A stretch of DNA of 64,000 nucleotides from Branchiostoma floridae (Eukaryota; Chordata; Leptocardii; Amphioxiformes; Branchiostomatidae). The notes beneath the pieces are model-generated. The model did no database searches. It saw nothing but the letters and a program-made list of their open reading frames with translations, and was not told where the DNA came from. Shown here piece by piece: positions 55,401 to 64,000 of the stretch. Location of the stretch: contig NC_049986.1 in NCBI RefSeq assembly GCF_000003815.2, forward strand, positions 17,866,457-17,930,456, written 5' to 3'. The position numbers and the translations under genes are program-made. Position 1 is the stretch's first letter. The number at the start of each line of letters is the position of its first letter.

Positions 55401-56689
55401 TTGTGCTTAATAAACACCATCTTTCTTCATAACTCCAAGCACTGGGGTTGTTTCATTATTAGATATCAGGGTTAGAAAGATGAGTGATTTGGACGATTTG
55501 GCCCTTTAAGAATCCAGCGCCGTCAATTCAGCCCCAAACCCTGGCCAACTATGCCCCAAACCCTAGTCAACTTGGCCAGGGTAAGGGTTAGGGTGTTGGG
55601 CTTGCAGACATGGGTGTTGGTCTAAGATGGTCTGATTAAATCTCCAAGCAGAGGTTGGTGGGGAAAACTGTGACCTCATCTTTATATGCCATATTCTTTT
55701 TACCAGACTCCCCACTGGCAGGTGGAAAAAGTAGCATATAAGGAAGAGGTCACAATTTCCCCCCACCAACCTCTGCTTGGAGAGTAGGTATGATGACCAA
55801 GTTGGTAAAGGGCCAAACTGTCTGAGGTCTAAAAGATGATAAGATTTCTATTTCTTTGCAGAATTTTCCTTCAGTTTGACAGGATTGTATGATTTCATTT
55901 CACTTGAAAGGAAAAACTGGTCAAATGAGATCAGAGAATTTATATGCCTGAGATCAGTAATTTCATACTCAGCTGAAATACTGTTAGTGTTACATTGTTT
56001 GTAAATCCTATGAAATAACTGCAATAAGGTTTCCACAGTGGAAGTTGATGGATCTTGCTACATCTTAACATATGTATTTGAGTTGACTGTATGGGATCAA
56101 AGGATTTGAAGCCTTAGAGATCTCATCTATCTGCGTAGAAAATAGAAGCTTAGCAAGCTGCGGATCCTAATGATCATGATATTGGTGTATAAGGGACAGT
56201 AAAATCAGGTCAAGTTCAATGATAGGCCTCCTAGATTTAGAATAATCTGCAATCATGGCAACAGTTTTTCTGTAGTTTGCTGGTTCTGTATACTAGAACA
56301 GTTCAGCTGAATCAAAGCATGACCGAGAATGGCAATACACATCAGACAATCCGTCCACGTATTGTTTACAAAATTGTGTGTGGTCCAGGCAAGGGGCTCT
56401 TGAGTACAAACTTCAGAATTCCGTGTCCTTGCATATTCCACAGTATCAAACAACTGTTAACGTTCACATAGAAGCTAAATTTCAGATTATAACCTCCTTG
56501 TGAGAAGTCACAAAGAATCGCTGGGATCACTGATGTTGATACATGACAAAAGATATGATAGACGATACAAAACGTTTGATAAAGTTAAACACCCAAATCC
56601 CACAGTCTTCTAGTTCAGTACATAATACGACGGGCTCACCTAAGTTTAGTTGCGGCGTTCTTCTTTCTCCTAGACGCCGCCGACCCCAT
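46447..56689 (-). CDS. N-myristoylated IQ-motif (calmodulin-binding) protein, 7 exons
   Basis: Exons: 56689-56640, 54831-54770, 51691-51590, 50898-50790, 49220-49152, 48659-48199, 46478-46447. All phases match and the product is 294 residues. It starts MGSAASRRKK: Gly2, Ser6 and a following basic cluster form a classic N-myristoylation and membrane-binding signal. Residues 106-116 (IQRWFRGYKTR) fit IQxxxRGxxxR exactly, and a second, weaker IQ motif begins at Ile129 (VIQRQFRRR). Calmodulin or a related light chain is the expected partner. The tail has imperfect repeats built on GQGS and SQGS and ends EVAGEKQTEF. AATAAA on this strand at 46255-46250 is a plausible polyadenylation signal. I cannot assign it to a named family. 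The weakest parts are exon 2 and the 10-residue last exon, both supported by splice sites and phase only. Confidence 0.75.
46985..47126 (+). mobile_element. tRNA-derived SINE, abutted by hAT-like element
   Basis: Box A TGGTTAGCATGACTGG, box B GGGTTCGAGTCC, core TTGGGAAAGGCACTTTACAA, TTTCCTCAC. It is cut off where the CAGGGCT element starts. Confidence 0.75.
47127..47498. mobile_element. hAT-like non-autonomous element (CAGGGCT ends) with GTGCACCC internal repeats
   Basis: Begins CAGGGCTAAAAATACTGGGT and ends AATGAATTTCGAGCCCTG. CAGGGCTCGAAATT-type ends are usual for hAT elements. Both ends carry several GTGCACCC(A) units in inverted orientation. I could not find a convincing 8-bp duplication. 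It lies directly after a SINE. Confidence 0.65.
47625..48015. repeat. Tandem repeat, about 115-130 bp, with AGCACCAAGGACAGACATCT
   Basis: The landmark AGCACCAAGGACA or a variant occurs near 47638, 47751, 47875 and 47986, each with GGAAGGCA-like sequence before it. Four diverged units in the last intron of the IQ-protein gene. Confidence 0.75.
48199..48659 (-). CDS. IQ-protein exon 6: low-complexity tail
   Basis: 461 nt encoding RQFRRRALTVKKAVL then a Ser/Gly/Gln-rich region. GQGSSEDS, GQGSPDSS, GQGSAEGA and SQGSTDAA recur about every 15-17 residues. Probably disordered. SPRT, GERSPLL and SPSPSK are possible proline-directed phosphorylation sites. Confidence 0.8.
49152..49220 (-). CDS. IQ-protein exon 5: single 23-residue IQ module
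   Basis: 69 nt, phase 2 at both ends, spanning from the Arg of the first IQ motif to the Arg of the second (WFRGYKTRKDLETEQRMARV then IQR). Both bounding introns split the Arg codon immediately after I-Q, so the exon is exactly one IQ repeat, the arrangement expected from exon duplication. Confidence 0.82.
50475..50735 (-). mobile_element. tRNA-derived SINE, reverse orientation
   Basis: On the minus strand: AATGGCAGAATGGCTAGGGT (box A), GAGAGTTACAGGTTTGATTA (box B), then TTGGGAAAGGAGC core. Intron 3 of the IQ-protein gene. Confidence 0.7.
52686..52726 (+). repeat. (GTAT)n microsatellite
   Basis: About ten GTAT units in intron 2 of the IQ-protein gene, followed by AAACCAGCAAATTGAAGACC, a sequence of repeat character. 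Confidence 0.95.
54035..54720. repeat. Diverged tandem units with CTCGAGTTAT and taxa-wide intron-repeat character
   Basis: About three to four units of roughly 150-200 bp share CCTACC/ACACACCTGCCAAATATC, ATCCATC, TCTCGAGTTAT, CAGACAAACGCACTTACATA and CACCATAGG. The first lacks TCTCGAG (has GGAGTTAT). Lies in intron 2 of the IQ-protein gene. Confidence 0.55.
54834..55115. repeat. Perfect tandem duplication, 141-bp period
   Basis: The block starting AAGAAAATTGAAAATTAATT at 54841 repeats at 54982 with no differences seen over the whole unit. It begins 3 bp outside exon 2 of the IQ-protein gene. It ends GGTTCAGTGTACCAG in both copies. Confidence 0.88.
55637..55785. mobile_element. Fold-back element, TCTCCAAGCAGAGG ends
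   Basis: ATCTCCAAGCAGAGGTTGGT at the left is inverted as ACCAACCTCTGCTTGGAGAG at the right. Internal arms also pair (GTGACCTCATCTTTATATGC with GCATATAAGGAAGAGGTCAC). No exact 9-bp duplication remains. Confidence 0.75.
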
Positions 56690-57465
56690 AGCGTCGTCTA
56701 CAAAATGAAGGACGTCTTCTCCGGCGCCCCAAGATCTGTCCTTGTTCCAACAGACACTTGTTGATCCACTGCCGGGTACGTAGCAAACGCAAACGCAGCT
56801 TTCTGATTGTCGGGCGTTCGCTCAAGTATATTCAACTCGTAGTTAAACTGTCCAAACGCGTATTTTATGCGTTTATATAAATTTACTACAGTTACAACGT
56901 CTGGTACTATGCCGTACCGTTCCCTCGGCAAAAAGTCGGACGCGCCACTGTTGTTGAATCATCAACCCCTCGTCAACACGCCCCGCGGCGCCAATTTACT
57001 TTTCTCGATACCGACAATTATAAGTTGATAAGGGACTGATCGTCCTTAATTTGAAGGGGCTTATCTTTCTGTGTTTTTTTACGGAAACAAAAAATAAAAT
57101 CAACTTGATCTATGCATTGATCTATATCTTATCAGCAAACTCGGAAACCAGCCTTCGGGCGAAAAAAGGTTGGAAAACTGGATTGCATTTAAGTAATAAA
57201 ATCCAACTGAAGAAAGAGTGCACATTACCACAAATGATTTTTGATAACTTGGGTCATAGCGATTTTCTGTCAAAACTTTCTGAGAAATTTCTTTTCAACA
57301 GTTTTCCCGCTTTCTTTGATTTTACGCGAGTTATTCTCACAGGCAGTGTATTTTACAATGCTTTGTACTTATAGGAATCTCGGCAACCAGTTCCGAACCC
57401 GTCTTACTAGTGTCGCGATCCGTCCCCGAGTGTCCTGCGGCCTGACGACTTTACCCTCTGATGCT

Positions 57466-57479
57466 GTTGCCATGGCAGC
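57466..57479. promoter_or_regulatory. X-box-like site with nearby inverted CCAAT box
   Basis: GTTGCCATGGCAGC matches the RFX X-box except at one position near the 3' end, and ATTGG (inverted CCAAT) follows at about 57489. The pair lies 0.78 kb upstream of the IQ-protein start codon in a relatively GC-rich stretch. The promoter role is inferred. Confidence 0.3.
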
Positions 57480-57700
57480 AGTAAACGATTGGACAGCGCT
57501 GTCGTTTGATACCAGAACTTCCGCCTTTTCATCGCGTCATCGGAAATGCCTTTATTTATCATGACAAATACGTGTGCAAAACACGATCAAGGTAATGGAC
57601 TGACAGTTTCTTGTCGAAGTTTCTCCGAAGCAGATTGTCTGTTTATGTAAATATTATTATGCCCGCGGCTTTACCTGGCCGTATGCAGCAAACTTGTGGT

Positions 57701-57914
57701 TCTCTCCAAGCAGAGGTGTAGCTCCGGCTATTTTGACGGGTTTTAGGCGTTGTTATCGGGCTTTGTATTTTGTGCAGTTTCCCTCATGACTGGCAAGTGC
57801 TTTTTAGGCGTTTTTATATTAACTGTTATGTGCTATTTTCTTTATGACTGGAAGACAGATAAAAACGCCTATTAAAAACACGTCAGAAAACAGCCGAACC
57901 TCTGCATGGAGAGT
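57701..57914. mobile_element. Fold-back element, TCTCCAAGCAGAGG ends, upstream of IQ-protein gene
   Basis: TCTCTCCAAGCAGAGGT at the left is matched by ACCTCTGCATGGAGAG at the right. Internal TTTTAGGCGTT and AACGCCTATTAAAA also pair. Confidence 0.65.
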
Positions 57915-58455
57915 TTCTCCGTTGTTTCGCGATTTTGCTGTGGAAGGGAGCTTGCCATGAAAGAGTCAAATCTTCCTCGACAAACCCCCTTTCCCGGCAC
58001 AAGGGAACATAGCCAATGTTGAAAATCAACGACCTCCCCCCCCCCCAGTGGCTAGTGCAAAAAAAAACCAGCTCCCGGCGTTCGAAGAGTGCAACGGAGG
58101 CTACATTCTCCCTGGGTTCAACAGGAGGTGGTGCTACCTTTCGGGTTTGCTGGTTTAAAGAATGTGGCTTGAAATATCAAAGATCTTATAGCTCAGGGAA
58201 ACATTTAGAGTTATTTAGAAATTCCTTCCCAGAAAAAAAAAAACACAAACATGTCCATTTCACACATTACACACACCACAATGAGTCACATGCCATCCTT
58301 GGGTTCTTGACTTTTAGTCACTTCCTACAAGCTTACAAAAGTGATGACCAGCTTCACATCCTGCCACTCCCTGTTTACAACTCAGGAACAAACTTGACCC
58401 CAGGTCTGGGGGAATAAACCTGCACACACTGCTCCAACACAAACAGACAAAAAAA

Positions 58456-58627
58456 TAGCCTCCGTAGTAGGCTCCCTGTGGCCTTTTTTTGGCACATAAT
58501 ACACTTTTGCTGGCCATTTCTTTTTGTACTGGGTTGCGGGGCCGGCAATCAGACACCCAGTACAAAAAGCAAAAGTGTATCATAAGCCAAAAAAAAAAAA
58601 GGCCCCAGAAAGCCTGTTATGGGGGCT
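58456..58627. mobile_element. Fold-back element, GTACTGGGT-centred family, copy 2
   Basis: Same order as the 15.5 kb copy: AGCCTCCGTAGTAGGCTC, AATACACTTTTGCTGGCCAT, TTTTTGTACTGGGT, then the inverted half ending TATGGGGGCT. The right half has lost part of the arm. Confidence 0.75.
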
Positions 58628-59668
58628 ACCAAAAAAAGTACTAGTATACCACAACATCACAATGGGATATTCTCTAAATTTTGATCTAATCAAATGGAAG
58701 AAAATGTCATGAACCAGTTATTTAGCACCAAGTAACAATACCTGACATGGTTGCTCATCCCTAATCAATCGTGAAATTAAAGACACAGGAAAGAAATCTA
58801 ATCAACAATTCAAAGTTTAATACAAAACCTTAACTAAACAGGTAAAGAGATACAAATTCCACATATTTAATTTGTTATGGCACAATTCTGAGTAAGAGAT
58901 CATAGAATTCTAATAGTATGTTCTTCAACTTCTTGCTAAAAGTATGTATCTATGAATCTAAACGAAGGACCTTGTTTAAACCAATGTATGACTACTTATG
59001 GCTGGACTATAGTGTGGGTTGTTGTCTTAAAGTTTTGTAACTGTCTCCTTTGCTGGTATCACCTTTCATACAACAACTTTTGTTTTGAGCTGAAAAACTG
59101 CAGTTTCGAAACAAAGAGTAACAAGAACAGTCCCATTTCTGTATTCTGTTGTCTGTCATTAAAAATTGTGCTTTTGGATCCACCCAGTCCATGGCTGATT
59201 AAAATGCTATGGGGTGATGATGATGATGATGAGTCCACTTTAGAGAAAACAACTTGAAGAGTTAAGAGAAATACGGTGAAACTCTCTTAAGTTGCCAGAG
59301 AAGTATTTTCTTCTATAATCAATATTACCTTACATTCAATAGAAGACATATCTTTCTCTAATACAATGTAGCTACAAATGCCTCAATAATGAGCACCAAA
59401 TACATGTACATTAATAGGAAATCTACACATAGAGGGATTGAAAATGACAAATTAACTTTTCTGGGTACACATAATTCTTATAAAAGCTAATAATCTATAA
59501 CTGACTTCTCTTACAAATACTAAAGAAAGTATCTATACAAACCCTATCATTTATTACTGATAGCTTTCATGATTGTACATTATGTCTACTACAATTGTAC
59601 AGGATGTCTAGATTTTACAAGATAAATTTCTTCACAAAACTCTTACAATTAATACCGACATTGGATAT

Positions 59669-59893
59669 AGGAGAATTCTTTTTACACAACTAGCAGGTAC
59701 ATTGTACTTACATAGCTTACGTTTCGATGTCTCTCAGACACCTTCGTCAGAGCTTCTAACTGGAGTTCAGCTTCTCACCGCTATGTAGGCAGCGCTTTTG
59801 CGGTGAGAAAACAAATTGCTGGTGTCTGAGAGACATTGAATCGTAAGCTATGTAAGTACCTGCTGGTTGTGTAAAAAGAATTTTCCTATATTC
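59669..59893. mobile_element. Fold-back element, ACGTTTCGATGTCTCTC family, copy 3
   Basis: GGAGAATTCTTTTTACACAA with TTGTGTAAAAAGAATTTTCC, and TTACGTTTCGATGTCTCTCA with TGAGAGACATTGAATCGTAA, form the arms. Lies downstream of the PCL gene. Confidence 0.75.
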
Positions 59894-60235
59894 TACCAAC
59901 CTGATGAAACTATTTTTGAAAATACCGACATTACGGGATGAAAAAGGTACTGGCCTTCCTAAACCTTCCAGCACAATCTAATGACATAGAGAATTCTTTC
60001 ATTCTTGTAAAACATTACTGGAAGCATATAATGGCAACAATAAGCAAGATAATTTCAGTTGCTCCAACTAGTGAATTTTCAATATTTGATACTTTTTTTT
60101 AACAAGTATGGACAATGTTATACAATGGCTATCTAAAATGATAGGCTACCTTAAAATAAGAGACATGAATGTGATTGTGATTACAGGATTAATTCAGTGC
60201 CTCCAGATTTGCAAAACCTGCTATGAACTAATCTC

Positions 60236-60405
60236 TTTAGTTAGCAGATCCTACAATGGCATAAGATAGTACTTAACTGGCCAAAGAGTGTTGTCAGCCA
60301 AGAGGTGTACATTTGGTAGCGTAACACACTCCTAGGCCGGCTTCACACCTCTGGCAGCTTTTGATACTTACCATTATGCTACCATAGGATCTGCTTGTAG
60401 ATTAC
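60236..60405. mobile_element. Diverged fold-back element, AGCAGATCCTA family
   Basis: GCAGATCCTACAATGGCATA near 60245 is inverted near 60375-60395 (ATGCTACCATAGGATCTGC). It has the same arms as the element at 60646-60822, with decayed termini (GCTTGTAGATTA). Confidence 0.7.
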
Positions 60406-60645
60406 TATGATCTGGGTCTTAGGACCTGCAATTTGTATGGTAGATACTAGACATGTTAAACATTTCTCTGCTCCTACTGATTGTTACCCTGCTAGCACCT
60501 TGGCTGAGCAATTTGGTCTTCAATTTTCTAAGTTTTGAGCCACTAAACAATCGAGTCTGGGCTTCATGTACATACATTTGTGTACATATTTAGGGGTGGA
60601 TTTACACATATTAATTATATCTTATTGTCTACATCACATTTCAGT

Positions 60646-60822
60646 TAATCTCCAAGCAGATCCTACGGTAGCATAAGATAGTCTCAAAAGCTGGCAGAGG
60701 AGTGAAGCCAGCTTAGGAGTGTGTTTCGCTACCTACATGGCAAATGGACACTTTTTAGCTGACTACACTCCTTGGCTAGTTTGGTACTATCTTATGCCAT
60801 TGTAGGATCTGCTTGGAGATTA
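60646..60822. mobile_element. Fold-back element in PCL 3'UTR, TAATCTCCAAGCAGA ends, 9-bp target duplication
   Basis: Begins TAATCTCCAAGCAGATCCTA and ends with the complement. CATTTCAGT flanks both sides (60637-60645, 60823-60831). Arms are imperfect internally (both contain GGCATAAGATAGT-like sequence). The right flank abuts the PCL stop codon at 60834. Confidence 0.85.
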
Positions 60823-60833
60823 CATTTCAGTTA

Positions 60834-61325
60834 CTAAGTCCTACCATCTGGCGTGAACCCCTCCCACTGTACCAAGTACTGCACCTTTCCGTCCGGTGTT
60901 ACCCTTCTCGCCAACACAGTGTACTTCTCCCCGCATGCCAACCTTCCTTCCGCCCCAAAATACGAGTTCACCGAAGCCCGGAGGTGCTCCATAGAAATCG
61001 CTGTATCTTTCATACTCTTGATCACCTCAGGTTCGACAATGCTTTCGTCCTCACTCTCGCTTGACGTCTCTACGTAAAGCTCCTTCTTGGACGGCCTTCC
61101 CCGCTTCCTACCCGTGCTCTTAAACTTCTTTTCCACGTTCTTCTTGGGGCGACCGCGCTTGTTTGGCTTCTTGCCCTTCGGAGAGAGGGACCTCCTGTTG
61201 GAGGGGGAGGTGGAGGGGTGGTGTCGGCTGGCCACCAGGTAGCTGCTGCCGGCTGAGGGAGGGATGCTGGAGCAGGAACTTACTGTGGACTCGGACACGG
61301 ACGGTGCACTGCTGGAGCCAACACT
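60834..61325 (-). CDS. MTF2: PCL last exon: AT-hooks and C-terminal chromo-like domain
   Basis: Begins [17 protein letters not shown] after CTCCAG and contains a long Ser-rich linker, then [12 protein letters not shown] and [10 protein letters not shown], an acidic SSESEDES stretch and the final domain. AT-hooks are not a standard feature of vertebrate PCL proteins, as far as I recall. A fold-back element lies directly after the stop codon. Confidence 0.92.
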   Translation of the reverse strand, partial: SVGSSSAPSVSESTVSSCSSIPPSAGSSYLVASRHHPSTSPSNRRSLSPKGKKPNKRGRPKKNVEKKFKSTGRKRGRPSKKELYVETSSESEDESIVEPEVIKSMKDTAISMEHLRASVNSYFGAEGRLACGEKYTVLARRVTPDGKVQYLVQWEGFTPDGRT

Positions 61326-63465
61326 CTGGAGTGCCGGTGAAAAATCAGTAAATACCAAAGAAAAAGAGAGCTTACTTAAAATCTCAACTACCAGTTGTAC
61401 AAAACGGATACTGGAACAGGAACTGTACATGCTTAACTAGGGAAATTCTGTCGAAGGCACAATGATCCCAGGAAAATGTTGAAATCTAGACTCTCTGAAA
61501 TGCTATTTCCTTTCATCATTTCCTTTAAGTGTATTTTGAAAAGCGAATTTTGCTGATAGATCCAGCTTCGTTCAATTAATATCTTCACATGCCAACTTTT
61601 GTCAGTCACAATGGACAGAATGGACAAAATTTTTGTCCGTTCGTTCCCAGCTGAAAAATTCTGTCAAAAACTGGAAGGACTGACGGAGGTCCTACCCTGT
61701 TTGAGCTGAGATTGTCGAAGGTTGCCTCGTCACAGTGAGGGATGCTGTCCAGCAGACTGGAGGTGGAGGGGAGACCGTTATCCCCGTACAGCCTGCCGCC
61801 GTAACCTGTGTACGACTGGTTCGCACTCTTCGGGCTCTTCACACGCAGCTGGAAGAGAGAAAGAGATAATAAAATGATCTTGCACCAGTGAAGTCCTGTG
61901 AAGTCCTGTGCACAAATGGTTTGCACTCTTGGGGTTCTTCACACAGATCTAGAAGAAAGAAAATGGGAAAGAAAGTGATCTTGAACCAGTTTAGCTAATT
62001 TTAGAGGTAACTCTTCCACTGTAGCCTGTGCCTGCCAGTATAACCTGTGTACGACTGGTTCACACTCTTGGGGCTCTTCACACGAAGCTGGAACAAAGGG
62101 AAATAAAGAGATCTCAAACCAGTTTAGCTCACTGAAAAGCTATTAAGTAAGCCTGGTCCACATTCTTTGGGCTCTTCACCTCAAGCTAATAGAAAGAAAG
62201 TGAGAAAGAAAGTGATCTCGAACCAATTTATCTCACTGAAGCGCAACTCTACCACTGTTTGTGTGAAGACAGATGCTATGTACAGCATTTATAGGTTCAT
62301 TGTGCTGGGGAAATATTAACTACTTTTAACAAGTACATGTACAATGATCAGTGGACCACAGTTTATTTGTTTGGGTGAGGGATTCAAACTCATGGCTTCT
62401 TGGTCCAGAGACGGGCACTAACCACGGGACTACATATATGTCAACTGTTAATACAATTAATACAATTCAAATGCATACTGTATATGATATACGCACATGT
62501 ATATTTTAATTGCTGCCAGACTCTGTTGAAGTGAGTTTCGTAACCTAGGAAATTACTGTGTTGGGTCTGCATTGGGCCTGGGCACAACTTGATTACAACT
62601 CCATGCTAATATTGTTTAAATTATTAAAAGTATCAAAACTTGCTATTGCATCTGGGAAGTATGACGTTCTCAATGGAATATTTCCACCAGAAGTCTGTGA
62701 TGACGGTAAAGTGTACATACAGTTGTCTTAGCTGCCTCCAGGAGTTTGCGCGCTCTCTTGGCCTTGGTGTCCATGTCAGAGTCATCCAAGTCTAGGGACC
62801 GTTTTCTGTTCAGGGGTACGGGGGATTCTGACAGCCTGAAAACAAATAATAGAATAGAAAGGTTTATACATACATTGTACATACATGTACACAAATTATA
62901 TAGCTATATACTAAAACAATATTACAAGGTATACAAGTCTGTTATACCTTGCTATAAAACTGGCTGAATTAAGTTAGTTTTAGTATGGAATAGCATCCTT
63001 AACATGTACAACATAACGTACTTGTCAATAATTGATACACACCAAGGTTAAAAATACATGTAGCAATACTCCATGCATGGGCCTATTATATATTAGCACA
63101 TATTAGCATATATTTGATCATTTTGCAGCTTCTTTGTATGATTTACAGTATGATCACAATTTTTTGGCTGTGGAAGGACAGAAACTGATGGCGTGGGAAT
63201 GACATCAATCATTATCCATATAATCAAGCTAGTGGGTCTTAAATGGAGAAAGAGTGATGTCTGAAGTTTTTTTGTGATTTAACATCCGTACCTTTGTGCT
63301 GGGACAAAAGTTTTGACCTTGCGACCCTTCATCTCAAGGTCATTCATTGTCACCTCGTTGATTGGCCCGTCCAACGGAAGAATGATGGTGGGGGGGACGG
63401 GAGGTGTGCGAATTCGCAAGCCAAATATGGACTTCCTCTTTTTGACTTCCTTGCCGCAGGCAAAC
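60834..63465 (-). CDS. MTF2: Polycomb-like protein (PHF1/MTF2/PHF19 orthologue), 3' part; 5' end outside window
   Basis: Exons: 63465-63292, 62835-62721, 61848-61696, 61325-60834 (stop TAG at 60836-60834), phase-compatible, about 311 residues. The last exon ends in the chromo-like C-terminal domain of Polycomb-like proteins: [20 protein letters not shown], then [19 protein letters not shown]. The first exon has [20 protein letters not shown], typical of the segment after the winged-helix region in MTF2. Two AT-hook-like motifs ([15 protein letters not shown]) precede the C-terminal domain. In the family, PCL proteins bind H3K36me3 by a Tudor domain and unmethylated CpG by the winged helix, and recruit PRC2, contacting SUZ12 through the C-terminal domain. 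Tudor, PHD and winged-helix exons must lie to the right of 64000. The symbol is by homology; one invertebrate gene corresponds to three vertebrate paralogues. Confidence 0.93.
61696..61848 (-). CDS. MTF2: PCL penultimate exon
   Basis: 153 nt, phase 0 at both ends, encoding [20 protein letters not shown] then a Ser/Asp-rich segment ending FDNLSSNR. The acceptor side of this exon has been tandemly copied into the upstream intron at 61.9-62.2 kb. Confidence 0.85.
61806..62235. repeat. Tandem copies of the PCL penultimate-exon acceptor region
   Basis: GACTGGTTCGCACTCTTCGG (exon) is followed by copies near 61915, 62056 and 62155, each with a CTCTTGGGG(C/T)TCTTCAC-like segment and then GAA-rich intron sequence. 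Each copy retains an AGCTGG-like acceptor and part of the VKSPKS coding sequence. Confidence 0.75.
62350..62440 (-). mobile_element. SINE head fragment, reverse orientation
   Basis: Minus strand: TAGTCCCGTGGTTAGTGCCC (box A) and GAGTTTGAATCCCTCAC (box B). Intron of the PCL gene. Confidence 0.65.
62721..62835 (-). CDS. MTF2: PCL exon with basic nuclear-localisation-like motif
   Basis: 115 nt encoding [20 protein letters not shown], then [25 protein letters not shown] is a candidate nuclear localisation signal. Starts in phase 2 and ends in phase 0 at ACAACT/GTATGT. Confidence 0.85.
63292..63465 (-). CDS. MTF2: PCL exon after the winged-helix region
   Basis: 174 nt encoding [20 protein letters not shown], then a Pro-rich linker and [20 protein letters not shown]. 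The ACGKE(I/V)KKRK-x-x-FGLRIR block is highly characteristic of Polycomb-like proteins. Acceptor CCAG, donor AAAG/GTACGG. Confidence 0.92.
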
Positions 63466-64000
63466 CTGGATGGGCAAGATGTGCTTGTTAAAACATTTTA
63501 TTAAATTCCGACTTTGCTATGAGCAATTTCTGAAGTATCAACAATATTACTGATTTTTGTCAGCAAACAATTGAAATCATTCCAAATACACACTTAACAT
63601 TAATCATAATATAAAATACACGTGTAGGTATAAATACTTTTTGAATTGTTCATGGTATAAAATCAATTGTGAGTTGCTTTGAATTTCATCCAAAATTACA
63701 TTAAGACTTAGCTTACTGCACAGCAGTTTGGAGCATTTCTGGGAATATTGGCTGAGAGAAGCAACAACATACTGAAGAGACAAGCAAGGCACCTCAAGAA
63801 AATTACATTGTATGCTGGCTAACTGAAACTACTGAATCTGTTTGATGGAGTATTGGACTTCTACTGGCGTTTCAAAATTCTACCTTCGTGTAAACAACAC
63901 TAATGCCTCTGTTAACTTAGATCAAGTTTGACTGTAAAAATGACTATCAACTGTCCCCTACTTCGCTCTTGTCATTTCCTTGGGCCGGTAAGCCCTAAAA

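Larger units (their letters stand above)
56690..60645. other. Spacer between IQ-protein gene and PCL gene, with both promoter and 3' sequences
   Basis: The left part (56.7-57.6 kb) is relatively GC-rich and probably contains the IQ-protein promoter. The rest holds fold-back elements at 57701-57914, 58456-58627, 59669-59893 and 60236-60405. The PCL 3'UTR must enter from the right; an AATAAA on the minus strand lies at 59555-59550. Confidence 0.45.

Noticed and set aside
57051-57374. Plus-strand open frames upstream of the IQ-protein gene
   Set aside because: No recognisable domain, and codon content is like the surrounding AT-rich DNA. Treated as promoter/spacer sequence.

Overview
The window is eukaryotic, almost certainly from an invertebrate chordate close to amphioxus (Branchiostoma). 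Genes are split into many short exons with GT-AG introns, and introns and spacers are crowded with short dispersed repeats, above all fold-back elements and tRNA-derived SINEs. A single Polycomb-like gene equally related to the vertebrate PHF1/MTF2/PHF19 trio, and a FIBCD1-type membrane fibrinogen-domain protein, fit that placement. The species is inferred, not proven. All gene models were built by hand from splice sites, reading phase and (for the paralogue pair) mutual homology.

Five protein genes are supported. (1) 1.7-13.2 kb, minus strand: a complete 8-coding-exon gene for a 442-residue type II membrane protein with a coiled coil and a C-terminal fibrinogen-related domain that has lost its calcium site and second disulfide. 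(2) 25.6-34.8 kb, plus, and (3) 37.3-45.3 kb, minus: a tail-to-tail pair of paralogues (557 and 466 residues), each with ten exons and with eight identical internal exon lengths. Their C-terminal halves resemble the DUF4347 domain, a caspase/gingipain-fold family; the GCN cysteine is present but the expected histidine position is Lys or Gln. (4) 46.4-56.7 kb, minus: a 294-residue protein with an N-myristoylation signal, two IQ motifs and a low-complexity Gly/Gln/Ser tail. (5) 60.8 kb to beyond the right edge, minus: the 3' part of a Polycomb-like (PCL) gene, ending in the MTF2-type chromo-like domain.

The rest is repeats. 5.97-6.74 kb is a 42-bp minisatellite inside gene 1. 10.1-11.6 kb is a locally duplicated unit. 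17.41-18.98 kb is a fold-back transposon whose inverted ends are 10-bp tandem repeats and which is flanked by a 9-bp target duplication. 20.8-24.3 kb is an array of units of about 280 bp, followed by the 3' end of a non-LTR retrotransposon at 24.6-24.95 kb. Several families of small fold-back elements recur; two copies sharing the ends TAATCTCCAAGCAGA have exact 9-bp target duplications, and one of these lies immediately after the PCL stop codon.

No rRNA, genuine tRNA, CRISPR or prokaryotic feature was seen.
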